Source: Bacteroidota bacterium (GTDB lineage Bacteria; Bacteroidota; Bacteroidia; B-17B0; Aurantibacillaceae). From it: a stretch of DNA of 48,900 nucleotides. Positions 48,386 to 48,900 of the stretch are shown piece by piece; position 1 is the stretch's first letter, and every line of letters begins with the position of its first letter. Made by a program: the position numbers and the translations under genes. The notes beneath the pieces were generated by a model. The model was not told where the DNA came from and searched no databases. It was given only the letters and a program-made list of their open reading frames with translations. The DNA lies in NCBI GenBank assembly GCA_023251755.1, contig JAHEYF010000028.1:1-48900 (forward strand), read 5' to 3'.

Positions 48386-48900
48386 ATGAGCAATTCAGAA
48401 GATTTATTTAAGAACATTATTTCTCATGCCAAGGAGTATGGTTATATTTTCCCCAGCAGTGAAATATACGACGGCTTAAGTGCCGTTTACGATTACGGCC
48501 AGTATGGCGCCGAATTAAAAAAGAACATCCGCGAATACTGGTGGAAATCCATGGTGCAAATGCACGACAACATTGTGGGGATTGATGCAGCTATTTTTAT
48601 GCATCCTACTACCTGGAAAGCCAGCGGACATGTGGATGCTTTTAATGATCCTTTAATCGATAACAAAGATAGTAAAAAACGTTACCGCGCCGATGTGCTG
48701 ATTGAAGATCACATAGCAAAAATTGAAGATAAGATAAAAAAGGAAGTGGAGAAAGCGGCCAAACGTTTCGAAAATTTTGATGCCGGCATGTTCCGCACTA
48801 CCAACGCCCGTGTACTGGAATACCAGCAACAAATTGATACCATTACCGCCCGTTTTAAAACGGCTTTGGAAAACAACGACCTGGCTGAGGTAAAGCAAAT
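48386..48900 (+). CDS. glyS: Glycyl-tRNA synthetase, N-terminal part
   Basis: The first 171 residues of a gene that runs off the window. It is the alpha2-dimer class II GlyRS type: ISHAKEYGYIFPSSEIYDGL, YDYGQYGAELKKNIREYWW and GIDAAIFMHPTTWKASGHVD (motif 1 region). The charged helical insert that follows (IEDHIAKIEDKIKKEVEKAA) is common in Bacteroidota GlyRS. It charges tRNA-Gly in the cytosol. The ATG at 48386 sits 6 nt after the promoter's -7 box. Confidence 0.95.
   Translation, partial: MSNSEDLFKNIISHAKEYGYIFPSSEIYDGLSAVYDYGQYGAELKKNIREYWWKSMVQMHDNIVGIDAAIFMHPTTWKASGHVDAFNDPLIDNKDSKKRYRADVLIEDHIAKIEDKIKKEVEKAAKRFENFDAGMFRTTNARVLEYQQQIDTITARFKTALENNDLAEVKQ

Noticed and set aside
48214-48417. 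67-codon frame on the minus strand
   Set aside because: It covers the glyS promoter and start and a word array; the composition is array-like and no family fits.

Overview
The window is a chromosomal stretch of an AT-rich member of the Bacteroidota. The evidence is: type IX secretion (T9SS) cargo with C-terminal sorting domains (14233-16464, 23659-25389, 27270-27968); the Bacteroidota-restricted DUF4295 gene between rpmG and ftsY; many short lipoproteins; WG-repeat, YwqK and GlmU-like families typical of the phylum; and promoters of the phylum's own type (-33 TTTG, about 19-20 nt, -7 TAnnTTTG). The order or family cannot be fixed from the sequence. I found no rRNA, tRNA, CRISPR, transposase or phage gene.

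Layout. 1-651: tail of an SbtA-type bicarbonate permease and its PII-like partner. 736-2641: mtgA and a TerB/J-domain protein. 2792-4915: small envelope proteins (chagasin-like lipoprotein, small cytochrome-like lipoprotein, secreted 'asparagine synthetase B-like' protein). 5025-7950: SCO copper chaperone, YwqK-type lipoprotein and a tyrosinase-family lipoprotein. 8213-10375: PD40/OmpA envelope protein. 10573-14116: hisS, nitroreductase, GlmU-like protein. 14233-19249: NHL-repeat T9SS cargo and a large TPR-PAS-PP2C phosphatase. 19360-23490: LMW tyrosine phosphatase, GlcNAc-kinase-like protein, TSUP permease, membrane/spermidine-synthase fusion, ABM-family protein. 23659-29291: two T9SS cargo proteins, a helical-repeat protein and a second, GAF-type PP2C phosphatase. 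29424-32633: rpmB, Xaa-Pro aminopeptidase, rpmG, DUF4295, ftsY. 32833-39366: coiled-coil lipoprotein, NUDIX, secreted and small membrane proteins, WG-repeat protein, ettA. 39553-41791: PAS histidine kinase and response regulator. 42212-48084: alpha/beta hydrolase, GNAT, large sortilin-like propeller protein, aldose-epimerase-like protein. 48386-end: start of glyS.

Most genes are housekeeping or envelope functions in short transcription units. The striking feature is in the spacers: many are filled with arrays of short words (7-12 nt), each family with its own word (AAGAACT, CGTAATTCGTCAAT, GTTGGAAA, GTAGCAGGTA, AACGAATGAAC, AAAAGCCAAAAG, GTGAGAAA and others). The arrays tend to begin exactly at the stop codon of the upstream gene, often supplying it. 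They are often arranged as inverted arms, and in three places they supply an ATG start, a TTG start and a signal peptide. These arrays, with a duplicated covarying hairpin module at 23509-23668, are the best candidates for something not yet described. I saw no obvious multi-gene defence or biosynthetic system.
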